DNA from: Cellvibrio fontiphilus_A
Lineage (GTDB): Bacteria; Pseudomonadota; Gammaproteobacteria; Pseudomonadales; Cellvibrionaceae
Length of the DNA stretch: 64,000 bases
Assembly (NCBI RefSeq): GCF_042646205.1
Contig: NZ_JBHRTF010000002.1
Coordinates: 124,001-188,000 of the forward strand
Direction: 5' to 3'
Positions within the stretch are counted from its first letter, which is position 1; every line of letters begins with the position of its first letter. This document shows, in pieces, positions 25,241 through 34,380 of this stretch. The position numbers and the translations under genes were made by a program. The notes beneath the pieces were generated by a model. That model was not told the origin of the DNA, did no database searches, and was given only the letters and a program-made list of their open reading frames with translations.

Positions 25241-25888
25241 ATGCGTCAATTAATTATGGCATTGGTGATCGGTAGCGGCTGCGTTGCGCCCTTTACACAA
25301 GCCCATGAAGCCGGTGATTTTTTAGTACGTGTAGGTGTTGCACAAGTCGAACCCGATGCCAGCAGCGGCACCGTATTAGGCGGCGGGGTGGATGTGGAAA
25401 ATGCCACCGGCCTTGGCTTTTCCGGCACCTGGTTTGCCACACCCCATATCGGTGTTGAAGTATTGGCCGCACTGCCCTTTGAGCACGACATAGTGGGCAG
25501 CGGCGCCCTGAAAGGCGTGGATATAGGCAGCACCAAACACTTACCTCCTACGGTATCCCTGCAGTATTACCCGCTGAGCCAAGGCAAATTCCAACCCTAT
25601 GCGGGCATTGGCCTCAACTACACCACCTTTTTTGATACCAGCAGCAGCGCCACTCTGGATGGCGCATTGAATGGCGCTACCGATATATCGCTCAAGGATT
25701 CCACCGGCCTCGCACTGCAATTAGGCGCTGACCTGCAACTGAATGACCATTGGTATTTAAATGCAGCCGTGTGGAAAATCGACATAGAAACCACCGCGCG
25801 TATTTACGTGGATGGCAACCACGCCGCGAGCGTGGACGTGGCGATTGACCCGCTGGTATTTATGCTCGGCGCCGCTTATTCCTTTTAA
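25241..25888 (+). CDS. ompW: OmpW-family outer-membrane protein
   Basis: 215 residues. The signal peptide ends near residue 21 (TQA-H). The mature protein begins HEAGDFLVRVGVAQVEPD and ends LVFMLGAAYSF, a typical OmpW eight-stranded barrel with the C-terminal Phe. The inner motifs NATGLGFSGTWFATPHIGVEV, LPPTVSLQYYPL and PYAGIGLNYTTFF are characteristic of OmpW. It is a hydrophobic-channel porin implicated in small hydrophobic molecule passage and stress survival. Monocistronic, under a predicted FNR/ANR box. Confidence 0.92.
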   Translation: MRQLIMALVIGSGCVAPFTQAHEAGDFLVRVGVAQVEPDASSGTVLGGGVDVENATGLGFSGTWFATPHIGVEVLAALPFEHDIVGSGALKGVDIGSTKHLPPTVSLQYYPLSQGKFQPYAGIGLNYTTFFDTSSSATLDGALNGATDISLKDSTGLALQLGADLQLNDHWYLNAAVWKIDIETTARIYVDGNHAASVDVAIDPLVFMLGAAYSF

Positions 25889-26023
25889 ATAAAAATTCAC
25901 GTTTTTTATTCTGCTTATCTCGAACTGATGGATTCAGTTCGGGATTTTTTTACCCATGTGCATGGCGGATTTTTTGCCAACAATCGTCTAGGCAGCAAAC
26001 CTTTTCATAATGGAGCGCCCTGG

Positions 26024-27160
26024 ATGCGATTAATAACAATAGTTAGTGCAACACTCGCCTTACTGCTAAGCGCCTGTGAGCTAAAACAAGATACCCCTGG
26101 CAAAGATAAACCCGCCGCGGCCACGCTTCGCCAATACGATGCCATAGTGGATGCAAATACACCGGGCGCTTACAGCAGCATTCAAGCAGCACTTGCTGAT
26201 GCACCGGAGAATACAGCAGTGCGCTACCGCGTCTTGATCAAGGCGGGTCAATACAAAGAAAAAGTAACCATCACTCGGCCCAACCTTGAAATTCGCGGTG
26301 AGGGCGCAGCCAAAACCATTATTTATTTCGATGCCTACGCCGGTAATTCGCGCGGTTATAGAGCCGATGGTTGGGGCACACCCGGCTCGGCAACAATGTC
26401 GATTAACTCCACCGATGTACACCTTGCCGAGCTGACAATTGAAAATACCTTTGATTATTTGACCAACGATGCCAAAGGCGATGACGACCCAACCAAAGCG
26501 GGCGATAGCCAAGCTGTGGCTCTGTTATTGGATACCGGCAGCGACAGAGTCAGCCTTAGCAAAGTCACTTTGAATGGCTATCAGGACACCTTATTTGTGC
26601 ATGGCAAACGCGCCTATTTTTATCAAAGCGCTATTAGCGGCAATGTGGATTTTATTTTTGGTCAAGGCAATGCAGTGTTTGATCAATCCACCATTATCAG
26701 TCGCCCGCGCAACAGCAGTTTTAATGCGGGAGAAATCCAAAGTTTTATCACCGCACCATCCACCAATATCCAACGCGAATTCGGACTAACATTTTTGGAT
26801 TGCAAACTGACTTACGAAGCCGGTGTGCCGGAACACAGCATCACCCTGGGGCGCCCCTGGCACCCCACCACAACATTTCCCGATGGTCGCTATGCCGACC
26901 CGAATGCAATTGGCAAAGCGGTTTTTATTCGCACCTTTATGGATAAACATATTCACCCGCAAGGTTGGTCGAGCATGGCGGGCACAGCACCCGACGGCAC
27001 CAAGAGCCGGATATTTACCCCGGAAGAATCGCGCTTTTTTGAATACCAAAGTTCAGGCCCCGGCGCCACAATCAATGAGCAGCGCCCGCAATTGACCGAT
27101 GCACAGGCCGCCGGCTATTCGCTGGAAAAAATATTTATTGATTGGCAGCCCGCGCGCTAA
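26024..27160 (+). CDS. Pectin methylesterase (CE8) lipoprotein
   Basis: 378 residues from the ATG at 26024; an open extension to 25928 lacks a signal sequence. The lipobox LLLSAC gives a lipidated Cys near residue 17. The right-handed beta-helix enzyme has QAVALLLD, YQDTL (D188) and GNVDFIFG (D209); the 21-residue spacing of the two catalytic Asp matches known pectinesterases. It de-esterifies homogalacturonan to prepare it for lyases. Surface attachment and the hydrolase gene 26 bp downstream indicate an operon for pectin de-decoration. Confidence 0.93.
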   Translation: MRLITIVSATLALLLSACELKQDTPGKDKPAAATLRQYDAIVDANTPGAYSSIQAALADAPENTAVRYRVLIKAGQYKEKVTITRPNLEIRGEGAAKTIIYFDAYAGNSRGYRADGWGTPGSATMSINSTDVHLAELTIENTFDYLTNDAKGDDDPTKAGDSQAVALLLDTGSDRVSLSKVTLNGYQDTLFVHGKRAYFYQSAISGNVDFIFGQGNAVFDQSTIISRPRNSSFNAGEIQSFITAPSTNIQREFGLTFLDCKLTYEAGVPEHSITLGRPWHPTTTFPDGRYADPNAIGKAVFIRTFMDKHIHPQGWSSMAGTAPDGTKSRIFTPEESRFFEYQSSGPGATINEQRPQLTDAQAAGYSLEKIFIDWQPAR

Positions 27161-27186
27161 CGCCGAATCCAACACCGGGAGTAATT

Positions 27187-28197
27187 ATGAAAATACTCAT
27201 GATAAAAACCATCGCCCTGGGCGCTTGTATGGTGCTTGGCGCCTGCTCATCGCTGCCTCCACAACCCTATGAAAACACCTACACGGTGGAAAACCGTTAC
27301 GCACAGGATGTAAAAAGTTTTCCCTCTATTCAGGGGATTGCCAGCACAGCGGTGCCTGATGCGGTGATTGAACACAAGAACATCACCTACGTGCGCTACG
27401 GCCAACGCGAGTTGCAGTTGGATTTGTACCTGCCCAAAGCCCTCGCCCAAAACCCAACGGCGACGCCCGCTCCCGGAGTGATTCTGGTGCACTGTGGTGG
27501 CTGGCGCTCCGGCTACCGCACTCACTTGACACCCATGGCAATTGAATTGGCCAAGGCGGGTTATGTTGCCGCCACGATCAGCTACCGCTTAGCGCCGGAG
27601 GCCCAATACCCGGCAGCCGTGTATGACGTAAAAGCGGCGATTCGCTGGCTGCGCACCAACGCCGGGCAGTACGGGGCAGACCCGGCACACATCGCCGTGG
27701 GTGGCGCTTCCGCGGGCGGGCAAATTGCCAGCTTGACGGGCATGACCAATGGCCTGCGGCGTTTTGACCCGCAGGCCACACACAGCAACATATCCAGCGA
27801 TGCCCAAGTCATATTGAATATTGATGGGCTGTCGGATTTCACCTCCGCCGAAGCGCGCAAACACGAAGATCGCCCCGGCAAAGGCGCTTCCGCAGCAGGC
27901 TCCTGGTTTGGCGGTAGCTATGCCGAACAACGCGACTTGTGGCATGACGCATCCCCCACCTATTACGTTGGCGAGAGCAGCCCACCCATTTTATTCCTGA
28001 ACAGTACCCAAGAGCGCTTTCACGTGGGGCGCGATGAGATGATCGGTAAAATGCAGGTTTACGGCATCCCCGCCAAAGTCGTCACCCTGCCGGATACCCC
28101 CCATACTTTCTGGCTTTACGAGCCCTGGATCAAACCCGCCGCCGCCGTGGTTGTGGAGTTTCTGGACAAGCAGTTCAACCACCCGATCCAGCGCTAG
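27187..28197 (+). CDS. Lipoprotein alpha/beta hydrolase, probable (pectin) acetylesterase
   Basis: 336 residues from the ATG at 27187, directly followed by a signal peptide with lipobox VLGAC (Cys near 18). Features of the BD-FAE/HSL-like esterase group: VHCGGWRSG (oxyanion region), catalytic S175 in GGASAGG and H306 in TPHTF. The segment PILFLNSTQERFHVGRDEM is where the third triad acid would lie. Deacetylation of pectin is inferred from the adjacent pectin methylesterase; other acyl sugars are possible. It is co-directional with the PME (26-bp gap). A long-loop hairpin with T tail lies 90 bp downstream. Confidence 0.8.
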   Translation: MKILMIKTIALGACMVLGACSSLPPQPYENTYTVENRYAQDVKSFPSIQGIASTAVPDAVIEHKNITYVRYGQRELQLDLYLPKALAQNPTATPAPGVILVHCGGWRSGYRTHLTPMAIELAKAGYVAATISYRLAPEAQYPAAVYDVKAAIRWLRTNAGQYGADPAHIAVGGASAGGQIASLTGMTNGLRRFDPQATHSNISSDAQVILNIDGLSDFTSAEARKHEDRPGKGASAAGSWFGGSYAEQRDLWHDASPTYYVGESSPPILFLNSTQERFHVGRDEMIGKMQVYGIPAKVVTLPDTPHTFWLYEPWIKPAAAVVVEFLDKQFNHPIQR

Positions 28198-28287
28198 GCA
28201 CTCGCCTAACTCCCTCCCGGCCTCGCCCGCCCTTTCACACCCGCTCACCAGTTGCCCGCGCAGCTGGTGAGCGCCCTGACAAGCAAT

Positions 28288-28347
28288 AATCCGCCAGGGG
28301 ATTTGCACTCCCAATGCTATGCTGATGCTTCGACTGGCGGATTTTTA
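28288..28347 (+). terminator. Hairpin with T tail between hydrolase and sigma factor genes
   Basis: Perfect 10-bp inverted repeat AATCCGCCAG/CTGGCGGATT (28288-28297 and 28334-28343) with a 36-nt loop, followed by TTTAATT. A second hairpin, CGCTCACCAG/CTGGTGAGCG, is at 28242-28272. Probably separates the pectin esterases from the sigma/anti-sigma operon; the long loop lowers confidence. Confidence 0.45.
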
Positions 28348-28425
28348 ATTGCCAATCGTCACAGTACAAACCCCTCGACCCAGCCGCCGGGGGGATTGGA
28401 CAAAATAATAGGCGCAAGAATAACT

Positions 28426-28980
28426 ATGACCAACCAAGAAAATCTGGAGAGCATCTACCTGTCAATCCGCAAGGGGTTGATGAGGGCTGTTTCCCGCCTG
28501 GTGCCCCCGAAAGAAATCGAGGACATAGTGCAGGAGACTTATGTGCGCATCTGTGCGGTGAAAACCGAGCAGGTCACGCACCCGCGATCATTTTTGTATC
28601 GCACCGCGCGCAATTTGGCGCTGGATCACCTCAAGCGCGCCGAAACCCGCTCAACCATGAGCATGGAAGATGAAACACTCAATCTGGATGGGTTGGTGGA
28701 GGAAGCGGATCAGGTGTACGACCAAGTGGCTGCAAGCCGGGAGTTTGAGCATTTTTGCGAGGCAGTGCGCCACCTGCCGCTGCAATGCCGCAAGGCATTT
28801 GTGCTTAAGAAAGTTTACGGCTATTCACAAAAAGAGATTGCCGATAAGTTGAACATTAGCGAAAACACCGTTGAAAAGCATATCGCCATGGGCCTGAACC
28901 GCTGTCGCCAATATATGCAACAAGCGCCAGCCTGCACCAACAAGGGCAATGACTCCGGCAAGAGCCGGGAGATAAAGTGA
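28426..28980 (+). CDS. FecI-type ECF sigma factor
   Basis: 184 residues from the ATG at 28426 (in-frame upstream codons are rejected as leader). Region 2 includes DIVQETYVRICAV and the promoter-melting segment HPRSFLYRTARNLALDHLKR. Region 4 has YSQKEIADKLNISENTVEKH, a helix-turn-helix for -35 recognition. It ends in TGA overlapping the FecR-type gene start, indicating translational coupling. In FecI systems the sigma is released when a TonB receptor with an STN domain is occupied; such a receptor is encoded two genes downstream, so substrate-induced control of this receptor and perhaps of the pectin esterases is inferred. Confidence 0.92.
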   Translation: MTNQENLESIYLSIRKGLMRAVSRLVPPKEIEDIVQETYVRICAVKTEQVTHPRSFLYRTARNLALDHLKRAETRSTMSMEDETLNLDGLVEEADQVYDQVAASREFEHFCEAVRHLPLQCRKAFVLKKVYGYSQKEIADKLNISENTVEKHIAMGLNRCRQYMQQAPACTNKGNDSGKSREIK

Positions 28981-30044
28981 TGAGTAAAATTTATCAATTC
29001 CAGACCGAAAACCAGATATACGATGACGCCAGTCTCTGGATAGCGCGCATGGATCGCGGCTTATCTGCAGAGGAAACTGAAGCCCTGCGCCGGTGGATAT
29101 CGGCTAGCGCCAAACACAAAGAGTGCCTGCTGGAAATGGCCCAACTCTGGGATCGCATGGATAAACTCTCGATACTCTCCGAGCTGTTTGATTCGCCATC
29201 AGTAGCGGCATCCACCAAGCGCAGCCTTGCGCGCCCGGTTTGGGCACTCGCCGCCTCGGCATTGCTGGCGGTAGTGGGCCTGCAATTATTTATGCCCCAA
29301 ACACCGCTTACCCAGCCCGGCACTGAACAGGCGCCCGTGCTTTCGCAACAAACTAGCCAGCCATCAAACACACTCTATGAAACAGGCATTGGCGCTCACT
29401 CCACGGTGAACCTGCCCGATGGCACCCGTTTGTTACTCAACACCAACACGCAGGTTTCAGTCACTTACAGCACCGACCAGCGCCTGTTGTTATTAAAAAA
29501 AGGCGAGCTACTGGTTGAAGTTGCACATGACAAACAGCGCCCACTGCGCGTACAGGTCGGCGACAAAATAGTCGAGGCAGTGGGCACAGCGTTTAATGTT
29601 TATCTCAAAGATGAACAGAACTTCGATGTGATAGTGACTGAGGGGCGCGTCAAGGTAAAACCCATTGCCCAAATAACCCAAGCGATTACCGGCCCCGGCA
29701 CCGATAGCATTCAGGAGTTGGGCCGCGGTGAAAAATTAAGTGTGCGCAATACACACGCGGCGGCGGTGGAGGCTATTGGCGCTACCGCGATTCATGATCG
29801 TTTGTCCTGGCGCGATGGCAACTTGGTATTTCGCGGTGAAACACTCCAAGATGCATTAAATGAATTGAGCCGCTACACCCCCGATAATTTTAAAGTGGTT
29901 GATGCACGCATTAATCAAGTGCGCATTGCTGGCCTCTATAAAGCAGGAGATGTAGAAGGTTTACTGCTCTCGCTTAAAGAGAATTTCAATATCACCAGCA
30001 CACGATCGGCCGACGGAGTCATTGAACTTTCTATGCAACAATAA
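28980..30044 (+). CDS. FecR-type anti-sigma factor
   Basis: 354 residues. The ATG at 28980 shares its A with the sigma stop codon (TGATG); a GTG one codon earlier is also possible. N-terminal DUF4880 region with SLWIARMDRGLSAEE and HKECLLEMAQLWDRMD (sigma binding), one transmembrane segment about 80-100 (WALAASALLAVVGLQLF), a periplasmic FecR beta domain (about 135-245, with LPDGTRLLLNTNTQV) and a C-terminal STN-like (DUF4974) segment from about 275. It transduces the signal from the TonB receptor to the sigma factor. Confidence 0.92.
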   Translation: MSKIYQFQTENQIYDDASLWIARMDRGLSAEETEALRRWISASAKHKECLLEMAQLWDRMDKLSILSELFDSPSVAASTKRSLARPVWALAASALLAVVGLQLFMPQTPLTQPGTEQAPVLSQQTSQPSNTLYETGIGAHSTVNLPDGTRLLLNTNTQVSVTYSTDQRLLLLKKGELLVEVAHDKQRPLRVQVGDKIVEAVGTAFNVYLKDEQNFDVIVTEGRVKVKPIAQITQAITGPGTDSIQELGRGEKLSVRNTHAAAVEAIGATAIHDRLSWRDGNLVFRGETLQDALNELSRYTPDNFKVVDARINQVRIAGLYKAGDVEGLLLSLKENFNITSTRSADGVIELSMQQ

Positions 30045-30064
30045 TCTGTGCAGCAATAATTTTT

Positions 30065-30094
30065 ATTAAGTTGTTAAAAAATTAACAACTTAAT
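30065..30094 (+). repeat. Perfect 13-bp inverted repeat before the STN receptor gene
   Basis: ATTAAGTTGTTAA/TTAACAACTTAAT (30065-30077 and 30082-30094) with a 4-nt A loop, between the anti-sigma and TonB receptor genes, followed by GGAGG and an A run rather than T. It may be an mRNA processing or stability hairpin or an operator; it is not a good plus-strand terminator. Confidence 0.7.
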
Positions 30095-30159
30095 ATGGAG
30101 GAAAAAAACACCTAAATCGTCTTATTAACGCGGCACAAAACCGCGCTGGAGAAGTTGAA

Positions 30160-33100
30160 TTGAACAAGCTTTATTTTGCAGTTCTCACCTCGTTAGTTGC
30201 GCATGCTTATCACGCGCACGCCCAAGGCAACGAACTTGCACAAGAGATTGCTTTCAACATTTCCAAAAATAGAGCTGACATTGCTCTCACTGAGTTTGCG
30301 CAACAATCCAACATGACCATTATTGTTCCCTACGATAAGGTCGTTTCAGTGACAACGCGTGAATTGGTGGGAACTTACTCGGTAGCAGATGCCGCGATAA
30401 ACCTGCTTGAAGGTTCAGGGCTGCACCTATCAGTAAATAACAATGGCCAACTCTTTATACGAACTGATAACGATTTAGAGGGGAAGCATTCCATGCTGCA
30501 CAAAAATAAATTATCGACCGCTGTTGTACTCGCCATATCATCGCTTGCTACCGCACAAACCTTAGCGCAAGAATCACAAGCAAAAGATATTGAAGAACTG
30601 GTAGTGACTGGCTATCGCGGTTCTCTGTTAAAAAGTTTGGATGAGAAACGCAATTCTATTAACGCCAAAGAATCCATCATGGCCGAGGACATCGGTAAAT
30701 TCCCCGATTTGAATATTGCAGAATCCATTCAACGTGTGCCTGGTGTCGCCATTTCGCGCGAGGGCGGTGAAGGTCGAAATATTACCCTGCGTGGTTTTAG
30801 CCCATCCTTCACTCGCACCACATTGAACGGAATGGAAGTTCCGGCAGGTAGCGATGGATTGGATTCCGGCGGCGTCACTATCAATGCCAGCCGCGCGTTT
30901 GACTTCCACGTATTTGCCTCTGAATTGTTTAATCGTGTCGATATACAAAAAACCTCTACCGCCTCAATGGAAGAGGGAGGTATAGCCGGCACCGTCGATT
31001 TGTATTCTGCCAAACCTTTTGATTTCGATGGCTTTAAAGCGGCAGCCTCGTTACAAAATGGCTATAACGATTTGAGTAAAGAAAGTGATCCGCGCCTTGC
31101 ATTGATGGTCAGCGATACATTTTTGGATGACACACTGGGTGCATTGTTTTCGGTTGCCTATTCAGATCGCACCGTTCGTCAGGAAGGTTTTGGTACAGTA
31201 CGCTGGACTACGCCCGTAGCCACTAACAATATTTACCCCACCACTGCCAACCCAGTAGTTAATGGCGATATTGCTGAAGATAATTGCGCCCTGAATGGCA
31301 GCGCTGTTGCCCCCATCAATTGCCTGTGGGCACCACGTTTGCCCCGCGCCGATTATTTTGGTAACGATCAATCGCGTTTGGGTGTAACTACCTCGCTGCA
31401 ATATCGCCCGAGCGACAAAGCTGAAATCACACTGGATATATTGCACTCGGAATTGTCAAACGACCGGGTTAACTACAACTCCATGGAATGGTTTTTAACT
31501 CACAATGCGATTACACCACTTGAAATCACGGTACACCCGGATGGCAAGCGCATTCTGGCTGGCACCTATGATGATGTTGAATCCTGGATTGAAAGCCGCG
31601 ATCAAACGTCTGATTCAAAATTCGACCAGTATGTTTTATCCGGTGAATTCGAGCTGAGCGAATCATTCACATTAAATGCAATGATCGGTAAAGCAACCAA
31701 CGAAGCAGACCGCGAAGAAGTTCGCTTTTATTATATTTCTGATTCACACCAGTACTCGTTTGACTTTACCGATAACCCACATATTCCCAAAGTTTCCTGG
31801 GGCGAAGGTTACGACTATTACGATCCGGAAAATTATCAGGTAACTACCGCCAGCAATCGCTCCAATTATGTAAAAAAAGATAACTTAACATCTAAAGTTG
31901 ATTTAACGTTTAATCAGGATGATTACTCTATTAAAACAGGTATTGCCTATAACGATCGCAAAGTAGAGTCGCGTGAAGGTTCAGGCAATTACCCTGCTGC
32001 TTTTTCGGCGGTGGGCTACCTTAAAGATTTCCCGGTATCCGATTTTGGTAAAGGCCTTGATGGCGATCTGGTGCCATTCCCGGTTGCTGATTTTGATGCA
32101 ATTTACCGCGACAATATTATTCGCAAAGAATATACCGATAACCTGGGTGCGGCCTGGATCGTGGGTGAAGAGACTCTTGCCGCGTTTATTGAATTCAATA
32201 ACAACGTGGAATTGGGTAGCATGCTGCTGAAAACCAACTTTGGTTTGCGTGCAGTAAATACCGATGTTACGTCTCAAGCCTGGATTAAAGGCAGCGCAGT
32301 AGAAGTAGATCGCGATTATCAAAATTTCCTGCCATCCATGAATCTGGCTCTTGATGTTACTGAAGACGTAGTCACCCGTTTGTCGTATGGCAAAAGCATG
32401 ACTCGCCCAAGCCTCGGCTCATTAAATATTGCGGCACCTAATTTTGGCTATACCACGCGCACGGTCAGCAACCTGGGCAACCCCGGTTTAAAACCCTACG
32501 AATCCAATGATATAGATCTGAGTGGCGAGTGGTATTTTGCGGAGGAGTCATTACTCGCGGTCAATTATTTCTATAAAAATGTCACTACTTCACTGACAAC
32601 AGACATCATAGAAAAAATGGTTGACGCTGAATTCCATGACGCGATTTTGTCAGATCCGCAATATGACCCGGCCTACAATGCCGACCCTCGTGTAGTGCCT
32701 TACACCCATTACATTCCCGTGAACGACAACGAAGGTTTTGATGTAAAAGGCTATGAACTGATTTATCAGCAAGCCTTGAGTTTCTTGCCAGGCTTTATGT
32801 CTAACATGGGAGTAGTCACCAACTTCACGCACGTTTCGGCAGGCGACATGACTGGCCTTTCTGAAAACTCTTACAACATGACGGTGTACTACGAGGAAGA
32901 TCAATACGGCCTGCGCTTATCCGCTAATAACCGCGATGATTATTTACTGAGTATTCCTGGTGGCAACGGCCATGTTGCGGAAATGAAATATGGCCCTACC
33001 CATGTTGATTTCTCATCCTTCTATCATTTCAGTGATAACTTGACGGTTACTTTTGAAGTTATCAACTTAACCGACGAAGAAGAGCGTATCTACGGCACCG

Positions 33101-33180
33101 GTGATGGCACCATGGATTTAACCCGCGAAATCAACCACACCGGAAGACAATTTTTTGTGGGAGTTCGTTACTCTCTCTAA
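30160..33180 (+). CDS. TonB-dependent receptor with N-terminal STN signalling domain
   Basis: 1006 residues beginning at TTG (30160) with GGAG 8 nt upstream. Signal peptide to about residue 21; STN domain about 30-105 (ALTEFAQQSNMTIIVPYDKV...GSGLHLSV); plug about 145-290 (EELVVTGYRGSL, GEGRNITLRGFSPSFTRT, GGIAGTVDLYSAKP); and a large barrel of the long proteobacterial TonB-receptor group ending FVGVRYSL. Oddly, residues 112-138 (from MLHKNKLSTAVVLAI) look like a second complete signal peptide just before the TonB box, and GAGGGGA sits before that Met codon (30493), so the STN part may have been added to a stand-alone receptor. With the FecI/FecR pair upstream it forms a transmembrane signalling circuit, probably for pectin fragments (inference). 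Confidence 0.92.
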   Translation: MNKLYFAVLTSLVAHAYHAHAQGNELAQEIAFNISKNRADIALTEFAQQSNMTIIVPYDKVVSVTTRELVGTYSVADAAINLLEGSGLHLSVNNNGQLFIRTDNDLEGKHSMLHKNKLSTAVVLAISSLATAQTLAQESQAKDIEELVVTGYRGSLLKSLDEKRNSINAKESIMAEDIGKFPDLNIAESIQRVPGVAISREGGEGRNITLRGFSPSFTRTTLNGMEVPAGSDGLDSGGVTINASRAFDFHVFASELFNRVDIQKTSTASMEEGGIAGTVDLYSAKPFDFDGFKAAASLQNGYNDLSKESDPRLALMVSDTFLDDTLGALFSVAYSDRTVRQEGFGTVRWTTPVATNNIYPTTANPVVNGDIAEDNCALNGSAVAPINCLWAPRLPRADYFGNDQSRLGVTTSLQYRPSDKAEITLDILHSELSNDRVNYNSMEWFLTHNAITPLEITVHPDGKRILAGTYDDVESWIESRDQTSDSKFDQYVLSGEFELSESFTLNAMIGKATNEADREEVRFYYISDSHQYSFDFTDNPHIPKVSWGEGYDYYDPENYQVTTASNRSNYVKKDNLTSKVDLTFNQDDYSIKTGIAYNDRKVESREGSGNYPAAFSAVGYLKDFPVSDFGKGLDGDLVPFPVADFDAIYRDNIIRKEYTDNLGAAWIVGEETLAAFIEFNNNVELGSMLLKTNFGLRAVNTDVTSQAWIKGSAVEVDRDYQNFLPSMNLALDVTEDVVTRLSYGKSMTRPSLGSLNIAAPNFGYTTRTVSNLGNPGLKPYESNDIDLSGEWYFAEESLLAVNYFYKNVTTSLTTDIIEKMVDAEFHDAILSDPQYDPAYNADPRVVPYTHYIPVNDNEGFDVKGYELIYQQALSFLPGFMSNMGVVTNFTHVSAGDMTGLSENSYNMTVYYEEDQYGLRLSANNRDDYLLSIPGGNGHVAEMKYGPTHVDFSSFYHFSDNLTVTFEVINLTDEEERIYGTGDGTMDLTREINHTGRQFFVGVRYSL

Positions 33181-33505
33181 AAACGTTCTGCAATGGATTG
33201 CAAACGAGACTCATCGTTTCAGACTCTGAAACACATAGCTGTTTTACCCAAGAAATACTATTGAGGCTTAACGTTGGAGCCGGGAGGTCATTGGACCTCC
33301 TTTTTTTTATTTTCATTTTTTATCTTTTCACACTAACAATTACTACACTTTATTTATTCGATTGGCGCCTGATTGATCTGTTAACATGGCGTTAACACCG
33401 CGCTAGCATTTTAAAAGTCACGACAGTGAATAAACCAACCAATCGCTGTCGCTGACATTCAAAACAATAATTTTTACCCTACAGCACCGGGATAATCGCA
33501 ACCCA
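33181..33505 (+). other. Intergenic region with palindrome and terminator
   Basis: 325 bp between the receptor and the next gene. It contains a near-perfect palindrome GTTTCAGA-C-TCTGAAAC (33216-33232) and the terminator at 33283-33309. The remainder, AT-rich, presumably holds the promoter of the gene at 33506. No coding frame or RNA gene is recognised. Confidence 0.5.
33283..33309 (+). terminator. Rho-independent terminator after TonB receptor
   Basis: Stem GGAGGTC/GACCTCC (33283-33289, 33294-33300) with a 4-nt loop followed by eight T. Confidence 0.9.
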
Positions 33506-34054
33506 ATGGCGATCAAAACTATTTTCAAATTGGGCTTTATGCTCGCCGCCCTATGCCAGGCTTTGCCAGCGGTTTATGCAGAAACCGCTGGTACGCCCGG
33601 GGTGCTACTCGCGCCCGGTTTAGAGATAGTGTTGCCTGACTCACTCAAGCTGGAACTGGGTGATGAAGCAAACCCATTGAAGCAGCCTATGGTTATTGGC
33701 GAAGTGGCCGGCAAACCGGGCTATTTTATTGCGGCGGTCAAAATAAAAAGCTGGGAGAAAAATAGCGTTTTGTGGCGACGCCTTGAAACAGAAATCCGCA
33801 AACAAAGTAGCGATCAATCCTTCAACCTAATCCAAACCGGGCATTTTGTTACCCATTCAAATGATCCCGTTCACTTTAGAATTTACGAGTACCAAACGGC
33901 CACCCAAACACAGAGACAAGTGTATTTCTTGCTAAATAGCCAGCGCCTCAGTTACTGGATAACCCTCACGATGACCGATGAGGTCGATACCAGTATCGCT
34001 ATCCCCCTTACCAAAGCACTCATCCGCCGCGCGCGTATTCATGGCGCCGACTAG
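33506..34054 (+). CDS. Hypothetical exported protein
   Basis: 182 residues, with a signal peptide ending near residue 25 (AVYA-E). The mature protein begins TAGTPGVLLAPGLEIVLPD and is predicted alpha/beta, with no Cys and no recognised motif. I do not recognise the family. It lies alone between the pectin TonB receptor and the mannanase, with its own upstream region. A role in the envelope is all that can be said. Confidence 0.6.
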   Translation: MAIKTIFKLGFMLAALCQALPAVYAETAGTPGVLLAPGLEIVLPDSLKLELGDEANPLKQPMVIGEVAGKPGYFIAAVKIKSWEKNSVLWRRLETEIRKQSSDQSFNLIQTGHFVTHSNDPVHFRIYEYQTATQTQRQVYFLLNSQRLSYWITLTMTDEVDTSIAIPLTKALIRRARIHGAD

Positions 34055-34136
34055 CCCATCATTTCCCAATTCTGTGCACCACTAGACGCTTGAAGCTCGC
34101 ACAGGGCTTGTTCAGGGAAATCAGATAGGCTTATTA

Positions 34137-34150
34137 TGTAACCGATTACA
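34137..34150. promoter_or_regulatory. LacI-family-like operator upstream of mannanase
   Basis: TGTAACCGATTACA is a palindrome with the central CG typical of LacI/GalR operators. An overlapping repeat GATTAC/GTAATC spans 34144-34164. It lies 230 bp before the mannanase ATG inside the 326-bp gene-free stretch 34055-34380, which otherwise shows nothing I can name. The regulator itself is not in this window. Confidence 0.5.
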
Positions 34151-34380
34151 ATCATGACGTAATCTTATCAGCCCACAGAATAAAATCCGGTTTGCATCGC
34201 CTTTAAACCCACAGGGCCAACGTCAGGTTTGTAGCTGTTCACTGCTGTAGTTTTACCTGCTTCGTGTGTCACCCAATAACCAACAACTAACCACGTGAAT
34301 GCGTTATGGCTTTTGCTCGATGGCTGCTTGCCCGCAAGCGCGCCTGCGACTAATTGCCCCTAGCGCCCAAAGGAATACTT

